NCBI RefSeq assembly: GCF_021202945.1
Contig: NZ_JAJOYR010000001.1
Location: forward strand, 372,001 to 436,000
Source: Stenotrophomonas sp. SY1
GTDB taxonomy: Bacteria; Pseudomonadota; Gammaproteobacteria; Xanthomonadales; Xanthomonadaceae
Reading direction: 5' to 3'
Length of the DNA: 64,000 nucleotides
Position 1 is the stretch's first letter. Each line of letters begins with the position of its first letter. Positions 1-8,754 of this stretch are shown piece after piece. The notes under the pieces are model-generated. The model was not told where the DNA came from. It saw only the letters and a list, made by a program, of their open reading frames with translations, and made no database searches. Made by a program: the position numbers and the translations under genes.

Positions 1-1822
1 CCATCGGCGTGAAGAACGCCGCCGTTTCGATGGCAAGGGCCTTCACGTCGAAGGCAATGGACTCCAGCTGCATCTGCCCGGATTCCACCCGCGAGAAATC
101 CAGGATGTCGTTGATGATGTCCAACAGCGTGGACGAGGATGAAACCACGGTGCGCACCTGCTGCAGCTGGCTACCGTCGAGCGGCGAGCGCTCCAGCAGT
201 TCGAGGTTGCCGAGGATGGCATTGAGCGGCGTGCGGATCTCGTGGCTCATCGTGGCCAGGAACGCCGACTTGGCCTGGTTGGCCGCGTCGGCGGCGCGGC
301 GTGCCTGTTCCAGTTCCTGCTGGACCTTCTTGCGCAGCGTGATGTCCTTGAAGTTGCACAGCAGTGCCTGCCTTCCCTGGTAGCGGGTAGGCACGGCCAC
401 CACCAGCAGGTCGCGACGTGAGCCATCGGCCATGGCCAGGCCGAATTCGGCTTCGCGTGCGGACAGGTCTTTGTCGACGGGGCCGAACCATTGCAGCAAC
501 TGCTGATGCAGCGGCGGATCATCCGGACGTGCCCGCTCGGCATAGGACTGCATCACCGCGTTCTGCAGCAGCACCTGGCCGCTGTCCGGCGAGAGCAGTG
601 ACAGGCCGAACGGTGCCGTTGTCACCATCGTGCGATTGAGGTCTTCGCTTTCGATGATGCGCAACGATCGTGCATGGGCGGGTCGGAATACCTTTCGATC
701 GATCAGCGAGAGCACGTACCAGACGAAAGCGATCACCAGCAGCATCGCGCCGGTATAGGCGGCCAGGCGGGGCCACAGATCGGCCAGCACGGTCCGCCAA
801 GAGAACGTGTGCACGAGCTTCCAGCCTGATGCGGACACAACGTCGGCGGCGACGAAATGACCATCGAGGTAGTGGAAGTCCTCCGCCATCGACGGCAGCG
901 TCAGTGCCGCCTGCAGTACACCTGACGTGCTGGAAGTGCCCTCCGGTTCCAGCAGCAGGCGTCCTTCATGGTCGGTGATCAGAAACTGCTCATGCGGGCG
1001 CTCGGTGCGCAGCCGCGAAGCGGTGACCTCTGCCGGGTAGGCGGCCACGAAAATCGCGAAGAGCTTGCCTTCGTGGGCCGCACCCTGCACCAGTCGAATG
1101 GCCGGCAGACCGCTCAGCGGGTCCCGGGAAAGCGGCAGCCACAGCGGAACGGTGGGGTCCAGCAACCGTGCCACCACGCTGGGATCCTGCAGATTGCCCA
1201 GGTCCGGTGCGACACGGCTGATCAGATCCGCCGCATCGGCATTGCCGAATTGCTCGGCCATGTCATCGGAGCGGAGTGGCCCCAGGCCGATGAAGCTTCG
1301 TTGCGGGTTGTAGAAGTATCCCGATGCCAGCAGTGCATGGGAGTAGGCGCCGGCCTGGTAGCTCACTTCGTCGGCCAGACGAAGATAGGGCGCATGCACC
1401 TCCAGCGGGTGCTGCGCGGTGATGTCGCCGCGCACCAGAATCGGCGGAAAGCTGCTGTTGCGCTGCAGGATCATCCGGCCATGGTGAGCGCTGAAGGCGG
1501 CCAGTAGCGCCGGATCGGGAAGCTGTCGGGTCGACCAGGCGTATTCCTCCTGCCTGACATTGATGCGCATGGCCCCTTCGTGGATCGCGAACTGGGACCG
1601 CAACGCGGTGCGTCGCATGACGAAATCGCCATGGCGCTCGCTGATGTAGTCATTGATCTGCGCGTACAGCATCACTGCGGTGACGGCAGCCAGCACCAGT
1701 GAAGTCACCAGCCCGCCCACATACAGCAGCAGTCGCTGGTGACGGCTCAGCAGGCTCAGCGCGTCGCTGCCTCGCCCCGGGCGTCCCGGCTGCGTCTTGC
1801 CGGACTCTGTCTGCGTTGTCAT
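1..1822 (-). CDS. Membrane-bound sensor histidine kinase, possibly hybrid (3' end outside window)
   Basis: About 607 residues are visible before the window edge. A short N-terminal tail is followed by a membrane segment near residues 36-55, an extracytoplasmic sensor region of about 290 residues, and a second membrane segment near 345-365. A PAS-like domain follows, then a HisKA domain with the phospho-acceptor H527 in a classic MSHEIRTPLNAILGNLE motif. The sequence then runs off at position 1, so the ATPase domain and any receiver or Hpt domain cannot be seen. The ATG at 1822 gives a hydrophilic N-terminus followed at once by the first membrane helix. It is divergent from a REC-EAL gene 180 bp away, and both are near a fimbrial operon, an arrangement like the RocS/RocR and Bvg systems. 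Input signal unknown. Confidence 0.9.
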   Translation of the reverse strand, partial: MTTQTESGKTQPGRPGRGSDALSLLSRHQRLLLYVGGLVTSLVLAAVTAVMLYAQINDYISERHGDFVMRRTALRSQFAIHEGAMRINVRQEEYAWSTRQLPDPALLAAFSAHHGRMILQRNSSFPPILVRGDITAQHPLEVHAPYLRLADEVSYQAGAYSHALLASGYFYNPQRSFIGLGPLRSDDMAEQFGNADAADLISRVAPDLGNLQDPSVVARLLDPTVPLWLPLSRDPLSGLPAIRLVQGAAHEGKLFAIFVAAYPAEVTASRLRTERPHEQFLITDHEGRLLLEPEGTSSTSGVLQAALTLPSMAEDFHYLDGHFVAADVVSASGWKLVHTFSWRTVLADLWPRLAAYTGAMLLVIAFVWYVLSLIDRKVFRPAHARSLRIIESEDLNRTMVTTAPFGLSLLSPDSGQVLLQNAVMQSYAERARPDDPPLHQQLLQWFGPVDKDLSAREAEFGLAMADGSRRDLLVVAVPTRYQGRQALLCNFKDITLRKKVQQELEQARRAADAANQAKSAFLATMSHEIRTPLNAILGNLELLERSPLDGSQLQQVRTVVSSSSTLLDIINDILDFSRVESGQMQLESIAFDVKALAIETAAFFTPM

Positions 1823-1871
1823 CGCTGGGGCCCTGGGCTGAATGGCACCTCATCATAGGGCCAGACCGGGC

Positions 1872-1910
1872 GCGGAAATGTCCTACCTGGCAACCGGAAG
1901 AATAGGACTG
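1872..1910. promoter_or_regulatory. RcsB-box-like sites in the kinase/REC-EAL divergent promoter
   Basis: The 180-bp divergent gap carries two inverted TCCTA half-sites: one 14-mer ending TCCTA at 1885, and TAGGA at 1903-1907 pointing the other way. Each 14-mer matches the enterobacterial RcsAB consensus TAAGAATATTCCTA at about 8 of 14 positions by eye. Similar sites lie upstream of the pilin and of the second response regulator. Binding is inferred, not shown. Confidence 0.4.
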
Positions 1911-2001
1911 AGCCGATTGGGGCACATGCCAGCCGTTGGAACAATGTCTCCTGACAAAAAGCCAACAGCGGCACCAGGTCTGCCGCCCGGAGACGTCCAC
2001 C

Positions 2002-3237
2002 ATGAACGCACAGCTACGCCGCGCCTTTCCCCACGCTGATGTGCACCCGATTTCCTCCGCCTTGGTGGTGGATGCGAATGAGCTGCATCTGGCGTCCCTG
2101 CAGAAGACGTTGGCTCAGCTGGGCGTGGGCACGGTCAAGGGCATGCACGAGGGAGGCGCCGGCATCCAGGCCCTGCGTGAGGGTGACTGGGGTGTGGTGT
2201 TCGTGGACCTGGACCTGCAAGACGTCACCGGCATGCAGCTTATCGACGTGCTGGCCGACCGCGGCAGCAACGCCGGGTTGGTGATCACGAGCAGCCATTC
2301 CAGTCGCATCCTGCACGCGGCCTCGTTGCATGCCACCGCACGCGGGCTGGATGTGGTGGCTACCCTGCGCAAACCGCTGGACACGGTCCTGGTCAAGGAC
2401 GTGTTGGATGACCTGGTGCTCGCGCGTGCAAGGGCGGTACATGCACCACAGGCTGCTGATTCAGCCATACCGGACTTCACGCTGGACGAACTGCGGCAGT
2501 CGTTGTTGTCCCAGCCGATAAAGCCCTATTTCCAGCCACAACACGATGTGGTGACCGGTGCGCTGCGCGGTGCCGAGCTGCTGGCACGCTGGCATCACCC
2601 CGCTGGCAAGGTGCTGGGGCCACATGTGTTCCTGCCTGCCTTCGAGCGCGCCGGAATGATGGAGTGCCTGACCAACTACATGCTCTCCTGCGCCCTGGAT
2701 GCGTTGGCCAAGGACCCCCACGGCGCGGGGTGTTCGCTGGCAGTGAACGTACCGGCGGCGGTGGCCTGTTCCGTGCAGTGGGCGCAAAGCATCGCCGACC
2801 TGGCCAAAGCAGCGGGCGCGGATCCGGCTCATCTGATCATCGAGATCACCGAAGACGGTGGTCCGGCCTGCAACGCGACGCTGTCCGGGGCGGTTACCCA
2901 GCTGCGCCTGCGTGGTTTTCAATGTGCCATTGACGACTTCGGTACCGGCGATTCTTCGCTGGATCGGCTGATGGGTGTTCCTTTCAACGAGATCAAGATC
3001 AACCGCGGGATGATTCTGCAGGCGCGGGAGCACGTCCATGCCCGCAGCGTGCTGGCCAGCATCATTGCGATGGGACGACAGTTGGTGGCCACCGTGGTGG
3101 CTGAAGGCATCGAGGACGAAGAGGACCTGCAGATGGTGCGGAATCTGGGTTGCCAGGTAACGCAGGGTTATCTGCACGCGCGACCGATGTCACGTGCTGC
3201 CTACATGCGTTACGCACTGCGCAGCAACAACGTCTGA
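2002..3237 (+). CDS. Response regulator with REC and EAL (c-di-GMP phosphodiesterase) domains
   Basis: A protein of 411 residues. The N-terminal receiver (about 18-140) carries a candidate phospho-acceptor D69 in VVFVDLDLQD. The EAL domain (about 160-405) retains E192 (AELLARW), N249 (NVPA), E281 (IEITE), D311-D312 (DDFGTGDSSL), K332, E368 (VAEGIE) and Q388 (TQGY). These are the metal-binding and catalytic positions of active phosphodiesterases, so c-di-GMP hydrolysis to pGpG is expected. The usual KIDRSF reads KINRGM, a conservative change. I chose the ATG at 2002, which has GGAG upstream, over an in-frame start 66 bp earlier. Its place between a kinase and a fimbrial operon suggests that it lowers c-di-GMP in response to that kinase, as RocR does in Pseudomonas. 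That role is inferred. Confidence 0.92.
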   Translation: MNAQLRRAFPHADVHPISSALVVDANELHLASLQKTLAQLGVGTVKGMHEGGAGIQALREGDWGVVFVDLDLQDVTGMQLIDVLADRGSNAGLVITSSHSSRILHAASLHATARGLDVVATLRKPLDTVLVKDVLDDLVLARARAVHAPQAADSAIPDFTLDELRQSLLSQPIKPYFQPQHDVVTGALRGAELLARWHHPAGKVLGPHVFLPAFERAGMMECLTNYMLSCALDALAKDPHGAGCSLAVNVPAAVACSVQWAQSIADLAKAAGADPAHLIIEITEDGGPACNATLSGAVTQLRLRGFQCAIDDFGTGDSSLDRLMGVPFNEIKINRGMILQAREHVHARSVLASIIAMGRQLVATVVAEGIEDEEDLQMVRNLGCQVTQGYLHARPMSRAAYMRYALRSNNV

Positions 3238-3270
3238 TCCTTGTTCCAGCGTCGGTGAAGGTCGGTGATG

Positions 3271-3292
3271 GCGCGGGCGCTCATGCCCGCGC
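3271..3292 (+). terminator. Possible hairpin terminator after the REC-EAL gene
   Basis: A perfect 8-bp GC stem (GCGCGGGC/GCCCGCGC) with a 6-nt loop begins 34 bp after the stop codon. No T-run follows, so intrinsic termination is uncertain. The rest of 3293-3570 shows no convincing gene. Confidence 0.35.
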
Positions 3293-3571
3293 ATGCCATT
3301 CATGCCTCTACGATGATTTACGCCGGCGCTGGTGGCGCCTGGTCATGTTCATGAAAGGCGCGGACGCGGCGCCGGTGTGCTGCTCCTCCTGACTGCCTTG
3401 TCCGCGATGGAAAGCAGGTAACGGACGGATGCTTCCGGGAGCTACCGCAATCTGTGCGGCGGGATGGTTCACGAAGATCAGCATCCGGTTGAAGCGGAAG
3501 CCTTCGGCAGAAGTCATTGCAGGCCGCGCGTTTCCACCCAGCAGTGCATGAGCGGATTGGTTTCAGTTGAT

Positions 3572-3594
3572 TGGGATTAATCCTACTCGGAAGA
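3572..3594 (+). promoter_or_regulatory. RcsB-box-like operator upstream of the fimbrial operon
   Basis: The 14-mer TGGGATTAATCCTA (3572-3585) matches the RcsAB consensus at about 10 of 14 positions and contains the perfect palindrome GGATTAATCC (3574-3583). CTCGGAAGA follows directly, and CGGAAGA also follows the TCCTA site at 1881. The site is about 155 bp upstream of the pilin start, where an activator such as the RcsB-like regulators at 8.1 and 9.5 kb could act. Confidence 0.45.
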
Positions 3595-3739
3595 GGCGCT
3601 AATTCAGGCGCGGCCGATTATCCGGCGCCGGACAGAATTCTAGACTTCCCACGCCCTGACGACACAGCGCACGACACGCATGACCGGGCGGAAGTCAGGC
3701 CCTTGTTGCAATCCAATCTCTCAATCCAGGAACACTCAA

Positions 3740-4261
3740 ATGAACAAGCTCTCCCTCGCTTCTGCCCTCGCCCTCGCCCTGCTGGCCGCTCCGGCCGCCT
3801 ACGCCGCCGACGGCACCATCGAGTTCACCGGTAACGTCACCGCCGTCACCTGCACCATCAATGGCGGCAGCGCAGATTTCAACGTGGTCCTGCCGACCGT
3901 CTCCGCTGGTTCGCTGGCCACCGAGGGTGACGTCGCCGGTCGTACCCCGTTCAAGATCGAAGTGAGCGGCTGCACCCCGGATACCGGCTCGATCTCGGCC
4001 TTCTTCGAAGCCGATGCCCAGGTGAACTCGCAAGGCCGTCTGGACATCGACGCAGGCGGTGCCAAGAACGTCGAAGTGGCCCTGCTGAATGACAGCCACA
4101 ATGAAATCATGCTGGGTGCCTCTGGCAACCAGGGTTCGCAGAAGGTCAGCCTGGCCGGCGGTTCCGCTGTCCTGAATTACTACGCGCAGTACTACTCCCT
4201 GGGTGGCGCCGAAGCCGGCGCAGTGGCGACCCGCGTCCGCTACACCATGTCCTACGAGTAA
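3740..4261 (+). CDS. Type 1 fimbrial major pilin (SMF-1/FimA-like)
   Basis: A 173-residue secreted subunit that would polymerise into the pilus rod. It has a clean Sec signal peptide ending AAPAAYA before ADGTIEFTGNV. Two cysteines (VTCTING and VSGCTPD) are spaced as in FimA-type pilins, where they form a disulfide. The C-terminus ends in the alternating pattern YTMSYE used for donor-strand and chaperone contact. The start at 3740 is set by AGGA about 9 bp upstream and by the signal peptide; an in-frame start 60 bp earlier would bury it. Chaperone and usher follow on the same strand. The family call is firm, while equivalence to S. maltophilia SMF-1 is an inference from family and context. 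Confidence 0.92.
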   Translation: MNKLSLASALALALLAAPAAYAADGTIEFTGNVTAVTCTINGGSADFNVVLPTVSAGSLATEGDVAGRTPFKIEVSGCTPDTGSISAFFEADAQVNSQGRLDIDAGGAKNVEVALLNDSHNEIMLGASGNQGSQKVSLAGGSAVLNYYAQYYSLGGAEAGAVATRVRYTMSYE

Positions 4262-4369
4262 GCCGATGCCGCGTGGCGGCACCGCCGCCACGCACGGTTT
4301 TCCGTCGCGCCGTCTCCTGCGGGAAGACGGCGCGACAACCGGGTCCCACGGCCCCCAGGAGAAACGACC

Positions 4370-5122
4370 ATGAACAGCGGTATCCGTACATTGATGATGT
4401 CCACCAGTGTCGCACTGGCCATGTTTGCATCGCAGGCCGACGCGAGCGTGGTGATTGCAGGAACCCGCGTGATCTTTCCGGGCCAGGACAAGGAAGTAAC
4501 GGTTCAGCTGGACAACGCCGGGCAACTGCCAGCGCTGGTCCAGGCCTGGCTGGATGACGGTGATGCCGCTGCATCGCCGGAAACGATCAACGTGCCCTTC
4601 ACCCTGACCCCGGCGATGTTTCGCCTGGATCCGGGCAACGGCCAGGCACTGCGCCTGCTGCATACCGGTGCCGCGCTACCCAAGGACAGGGAAAGCCTGT
4701 ATTGGCTCAATGTCCTGGAAGTGCCGCCGAAGGTGAATGACGATGCCAACCGCCTGCAGCTGGCGATGCGCACCCGGATCAAGGTGATGTACCGCCCGAC
4801 CGGTCTGCCTGGCAAGGCGGCCGACGCACCCGCTGCGGTTCGCTGGGAACTGCAGATGCAGGAAGGGGGCAAGGGCTACGCGCTCAAGGCCAGCAACCCG
4901 ACCCCGTACTACGTGAACTACGGCAGCATCAGCCTGGGTAGCACCGAAGGCACTGTCAGTGCTGGTGCAGGCCATGTTGCTCCGGGCAGCTCCAAGCTGT
5001 TCCCGTTGGAAGCAGTGAAAACTGCCGGATTCACCCGCCCCGAAGTGCAGTACAGCGCGATCAACGATTGGGGTGGTGCAATGCAGGGCACGCAGCAGAT
5101 CACCGCGCCAGCCCCTCGGTGA
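4370..5122 (+). CDS. Periplasmic fimbrial chaperone (PapD/FimC family)
   Basis: A protein of 250 residues with an N-terminal signal peptide ending near SQADA. The first immunoglobulin-like domain shows the family pattern: TRVIFPGQDKEVTVQLDN, then RLDPGNGQALRL, then LYWLNVLEVPPK, the strand that precedes the subunit-binding edge. A second Ig-like domain follows to the end. It would bind unfolded pilin in the periplasm, complete its fold by donor-strand complementation and deliver it to the usher. A CAGGAG ribosome-binding site lies 8 bp before the ATG. The gap to the pilin gene is 108 bp, and the usher start lies about 140 bp downstream. Confidence 0.93.
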   Translation: MNSGIRTLMMSTSVALAMFASQADASVVIAGTRVIFPGQDKEVTVQLDNAGQLPALVQAWLDDGDAAASPETINVPFTLTPAMFRLDPGNGQALRLLHTGAALPKDRESLYWLNVLEVPPKVNDDANRLQLAMRTRIKVMYRPTGLPGKAADAPAAVRWELQMQEGGKGYALKASNPTPYYVNYGSISLGSTEGTVSAGAGHVAPGSSKLFPLEAVKTAGFTRPEVQYSAINDWGGAMQGTQQITAPAPR

Positions 5123-5264
5123 CGCGTGCGCCGCCTGGAGCGGCGTCCCGCTGAGACCTTCAACACTCCCGCACCCGGGGCTTCCGGAAACGGAACAACC
5201 GCGGAACGGATTCCCGAATCGAACAGCAGGTGCCCCGAACCGGGGCCGCCTGGTGCGTACCTGG

Positions 5265-7901
5265 ATGACTGCCGTGAAACTGCACGCCGACTCTTGCTCC
5301 CGCCCTGTGGCACCGCCTACGCGCCGGCAGTTGCCCGCCTTGATCGTCGCCATACTCGCGACTCAGTGCATGGAAGCGGCGGGCCGCGAGACGGCCATCG
5401 CGGCTGCAGCGGTGGTCCAGTTCGATACCGAGTTCCTGGTTGCCGGTGGCGGGCGCAATGTCGATATTTCCCGCTTCGAGAAAGGCGTCGTCGTGCTGCC
5501 CGGTGTCTATCGCGCCGACGTGCAGGTCAATGGTGACTACGTCACGCGCATGGACGTCCAGTTTCGCAGCATCGGGGACGACGTCGATGCGGTGGCCTGT
5601 GTCGATGAATCCATGCTGGCCCGCTTTGGCGTGGATATGGGCCAGCTGGATGAGGCTACTCGCGCCCGGTTCGCCGCCGCGGCCGCCTGTGAGCGCATCG
5701 AGGATGCCATCGCCGATGCGACCGTGCATTTTGATTTCGCCGCCCAGCGCCTGGACGTGAGCATTCCGCAGGCGGCCATGGTGCGCCGCGCCCGTGGCTA
5801 TGTGGATCCGTCGAACTGGGATGCCGGTGTCAATGCGGCATCGCTGGGTTACAGCTTCAATGCCTACCGGCAGAAGATGCGCGGCTACGATGCCGTCACC
5901 CAGGGCTATCTGGGGCTGAACGCTGGCCTGAATGTCGCCGGCTGGCGCCTGCGCCACGATGGCTCCTACAGTTTTGATACGCGCGGGCGCCGCGATTACC
6001 AGGCCATGGCGACCTACGCCAAGCGGGAAGTGGCGGCATTGTCGGCCGAGTTGACCATTGGTGAAGCCTTCACCAGTGGCGACCTGTTCGATTCGGTCGG
6101 CTTCCGCGGCGTGCGCCTGGAAACCGATGACCGCATGCTGCCCGAATCGCGTCGCGGCTATGCACCTACCGTGCGTGGCGTGGCCAACAGCAATGCCAGG
6201 ATCACCATCCGCCAGAGTGGTTCGCTGATCCACGAAACCACGGTGGCCCCGGGTGCGTTCGAGATCGATGATCTTTATGCCACCGGTTACGGCGGTGACC
6301 TTGAGGTCACCATCCAGGAAGCCGATGGCAGCCAGCGCGTGTTCTCGGTGCCGTTTGCCGCAGTGCCGTTGTCGTTGCGCCCAGGGGTGAGCCGCTTCAG
6401 CGCCACGATGGGTGAGCTGCGCCAGACCCAGGCGCAGAAGGAGCCGCTGTTCGCGCAGGGCACCTGGCAGCATGGCCTGTCCAACCGGGTTACCGGTTAT
6501 GCCGGCATCACCGCTGCGCAGAACTATGCCGCCGGCATGGTCGGCGTGGCGCTGAACACCCGCCTGGGTGCGTTGGGTGCCGATGTCACCCAGTCCTCGA
6601 CCGAATTGACCGCAGGCAATGCCGTGCGCGGTGCCAGCTACCGGCTCAGCTACGCACGTGACATCGCTGCCAGCGGTACCAACGTCTCGATTGCCGCATA
6701 CCGCTATTCGACCGGCGGCTTCTATGGGCTGGGTGGGGCGATGCAGGCGCGCGAAGCCGAACGTCACAGCGATGTCTGGGCGCCGCAGCGTCAGCGCAAT
6801 CGCGCTTCGTTGAGCCTGGGGCAACGCCTGGGCGAGCGTCATGGACGCATCCATGCCACCGCGTCGCTGTCCGATTACTGGAACCGCCAGGGTTCGGACG
6901 TGAACTATTCCTTCGGCTACAGCGGCTCGCTGGGACGCATGAATTACGGCGTCTCGGCCAACCGCCTGCATGCGGCCAATGGCCGTGCGGAAACCCAGTA
7001 CTACGCCAGTCTGACGATCCCGCTGGGCGATGCGGGCCGTACACGCACCCTCACCAGCAATCTGTCCCACAACGACAGCGGCCGCTCGCGTGTACAGAGC
7101 ACGTTGTCCGGCACTGCGGGCGAGGGTCATCAACTGGCTTACGGCCTGTCGGTGGCGCATGCACGTGGCGGTGACATGGCCAGCGACTCGGACCTCAATG
7201 CCAACCTGATGTACCGCGCGTCCAAGGCCGACCTGCAGGCCAGCATGGCGCTGGGCAGCAACTATTCCCAGGCATCGGTGGGTGCGCGTGGCGCGCTGGT
7301 GATCCATCCCGAGGGCTGGACATTGTCGCAGCCGCTGTCGGAAACCTTCGGCATTGTCGAGGTGGCCGACGCGCAGGGCGCACGCGTGCTCAATGCCTCC
7401 GGTGTGAAGGTGGATGGACGGGGTTACGCGGTTGTCCCGCACCTGACCCCGTACCGCTCCAACACGATCAGCATCGATCCGAAGGGCCTTTCCACGGACG
7501 TGGAACTGAAGCTCAACAGCCAGCAGGTCACCCCGCGTGCCGGTGCCGTGGCGATGGTGCGCTTTGCCACCGAATCGGGGCGCTCGGCAGTGCTGGAGGT
7601 GCGTCGCCAGGACGGTTCGGTGCTGCCGTTCGGTGCCAATGTGCTTGACGAAGATGACAAGGAAGTCGGTGTGGTGGGGCAGGGCGGTCGCATCTTCGTA
7701 CGCGGTCTGCGCGAGGAGGGCATGCTGAACGTGCGTTGGGCCGATGATGCACGTGCCCTGTGTCGCATCGACTACCGCCTGCCTGCGCGCGCGGGCAGGG
7801 ACGAGGGCATCCAGGTGGTGCCGGGCCAGTGCGTTACCCAGGTGGCCGACACCCGCGAACCGGATGCTTCGCCGGTGTGGAACTACGTCAGCGGCGAATG
7901 A
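5265..7901 (+). CDS. Outer-membrane fimbrial usher (FimD/PapC family)
   Basis: About 878 residues, a normal length for ushers. The mature part begins near VVQFDTEFLVAGG, the usual usher N-terminal motif (F-x-x-x-F). It continues through the periplasmic N-domain, a long beta-barrel rich in alternating aromatic and glycine motifs such as PSNWDAGVNAASLGYSFNAY, the plug region, and two C-terminal domains ending near residue 870. It would form the secretion and assembly pore for the upstream pilin. The reading frame is open from 5073, overlapping the chaperone. I prefer the ATG at 5265 because a signal-like helix (RRQLPALIVAILATQ) follows, but its ribosome-binding site is weak and a GTG a few codons upstream is possible. 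Confidence 0.9.
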   Translation: MTAVKLHADSCSRPVAPPTRRQLPALIVAILATQCMEAAGRETAIAAAAVVQFDTEFLVAGGGRNVDISRFEKGVVVLPGVYRADVQVNGDYVTRMDVQFRSIGDDVDAVACVDESMLARFGVDMGQLDEATRARFAAAAACERIEDAIADATVHFDFAAQRLDVSIPQAAMVRRARGYVDPSNWDAGVNAASLGYSFNAYRQKMRGYDAVTQGYLGLNAGLNVAGWRLRHDGSYSFDTRGRRDYQAMATYAKREVAALSAELTIGEAFTSGDLFDSVGFRGVRLETDDRMLPESRRGYAPTVRGVANSNARITIRQSGSLIHETTVAPGAFEIDDLYATGYGGDLEVTIQEADGSQRVFSVPFAAVPLSLRPGVSRFSATMGELRQTQAQKEPLFAQGTWQHGLSNRVTGYAGITAAQNYAAGMVGVALNTRLGALGADVTQSSTELTAGNAVRGASYRLSYARDIAASGTNVSIAAYRYSTGGFYGLGGAMQAREAERHSDVWAPQRQRNRASLSLGQRLGERHGRIHATASLSDYWNRQGSDVNYSFGYSGSLGRMNYGVSANRLHAANGRAETQYYASLTIPLGDAGRTRTLTSNLSHNDSGRSRVQSTLSGTAGEGHQLAYGLSVAHARGGDMASDSDLNANLMYRASKADLQASMALGSNYSQASVGARGALVIHPEGWTLSQPLSETFGIVEVADAQGARVLNASGVKVDGRGYAVVPHLTPYRSNTISIDPKGLSTDVELKLNSQQVTPRAGAVAMVRFATESGRSAVLEVRRQDGSVLPFGANVLDEDDKEVGVVGQGGRIFVRGLREEGMLNVRWADDARALCRIDYRLPARAGRDEGIQVVPGQCVTQVADTREPDASPVWNYVSGE

Positions 7902-7981
7902 ACCTCGACGTCGAGCGTGACCGCGTGCCGCTCGCCGTCAGCCGACGCTCGCAGGCCCTTGCGCGCATGCCTGAAGGCTGA
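7898..7981 (+). CDS. Tiny ORF overlapping the usher stop; position where a tip adhesin is expected
   Basis: An ATG overlaps the usher stop as ATGA and opens a 27-codon frame ending at 7981. Related chaperone-usher operons usually carry a tip adhesin of several hundred residues here. This peptide (MNLDVERDRVPLAV...) has no signal peptide and no recognisable domain. It may be a remnant of a lost adhesin gene or chance. Function unknown. Confidence 0.2.
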   Translation: MNLDVERDRVPLAVSRRSQALARMPEG

Positions 7982-8076
7982 CATAGAATCGCCCCAACAC
8001 ATGGTCCGCATGTGTGCCGATGGGCGAACCCTCCAAGGGCCGCCCGTCAGCTGGCGACGGCGTCGGAGGGAATCGG

Positions 8077-8754
8077 GTGGACAGTTTCAGGATCCGGGTA
8101 GTGTTGGCCGATGATCATCCGGGCATGATCGCCGGTGTACGTCATGAACTGTCCAATGTATCCACCGTTGAGCTGGTGGGCACGGCCACTGATTCGGCCG
8201 CACTGATGGCGTTGCTGGCGGACGTGCCGTGCGATGTCGTGGTGTCCGACTACGCCATGCCCGGAGGCGAGGTGGGCGATGGCGTGGCCTTGTTCGGCCT
8301 GATGCGGCGCCGCTTCCCGGATGTGAAGCTGGTCGTGCTGACCATGCTGGACAACCCGGCGGTACTGCACACCCTGGTGACGCAGGGCGTGCAGTGCATC
8401 GTCAGCAAGTCCGATGCGATCAGCCACCTGGTGCCGGCCATCCATGCCGCACGAACGCAGGGCAAGTACTTCTCGCCAAGCATCGAGCGCGTGGTGGGCA
8501 GCGTGGACTGGAACCGCCGCAGCCGCAATCCGGATGGTGTGCTGAGCCAGCGCGAGGCGGAAGTGGTGCGGCTGTTCGCGTCGGGGTTGACGGTCAACGA
8601 GATAGCCGAGCGGCTGCATCGCAGCAAGAAGACCATCAGCACGCAGAAGGCCAAGGCGATGGAGAAGCTGGGCGTGACTCGTGATGTGGACCTGTTCCGC
8701 TACGCGATGGAGAACGGTCTCGTCGCCGCTTCGAGCAAGAGCTCCGACGGCTGA
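8077..8754 (+). CDS. RcsB/NarL-family response regulator (copy 1)
   Basis: A transcription factor of 225 residues from a GTG start. The receiver has an acidic pair in ADDH, phospho-acceptor D58 in VVVSDYAMPGG followed by the RcsB-like GDG, a T in VVLTM and the conserved K111. The C-terminal LuxR-type helix-turn-helix reads LTVNEIAERLHRSKKTIST, closest in pattern to RcsB (RSIKTISSQKKSAMMKLGV). I chose the GTG because GGAGGG lies 7-8 bp upstream and because it gives exactly the length and numbering of the paralogue at 9500. An in-frame start 63 bp upstream would add an unstructured leader. It lies 175 bp after the usher and may be co-transcribed with the fimbrial genes. Likely partner: the kinase at the left edge. 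Confidence 0.9.
   Translation: MDSFRIRVVLADDHPGMIAGVRHELSNVSTVELVGTATDSAALMALLADVPCDVVVSDYAMPGGEVGDGVALFGLMRRRFPDVKLVVLTMLDNPAVLHTLVTQGVQCIVSKSDAISHLVPAIHAARTQGKYFSPSIERVVGSVDWNRRSRNPDGVLSQREAEVVRLFASGLTVNEIAERLHRSKKTISTQKAKAMEKLGVTRDVDLFRYAMENGLVAASSKSSDG

Noticed and set aside
3238-3739. Sigma-54 promoter for the fimbrial operon
   Set aside because: I looked for GG-N10-GC spaced TGGC/TTGC elements before the pilin and found none convincing.
5073-5265. Upstream start of the usher at 5073
   Set aside because: This would add 64 residues lacking a signal sequence and overlapping the chaperone gene by 50 bp; the later ATG gives a signal-like N-terminus.
5160-7442. Long leftward open frame opposite the usher (760 codons)
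   Set aside because: It lies antisense to a well-supported usher, is rich in His, Arg, Gln and Ala, and has no domain pattern. Long antisense frames are expected at this GC content.
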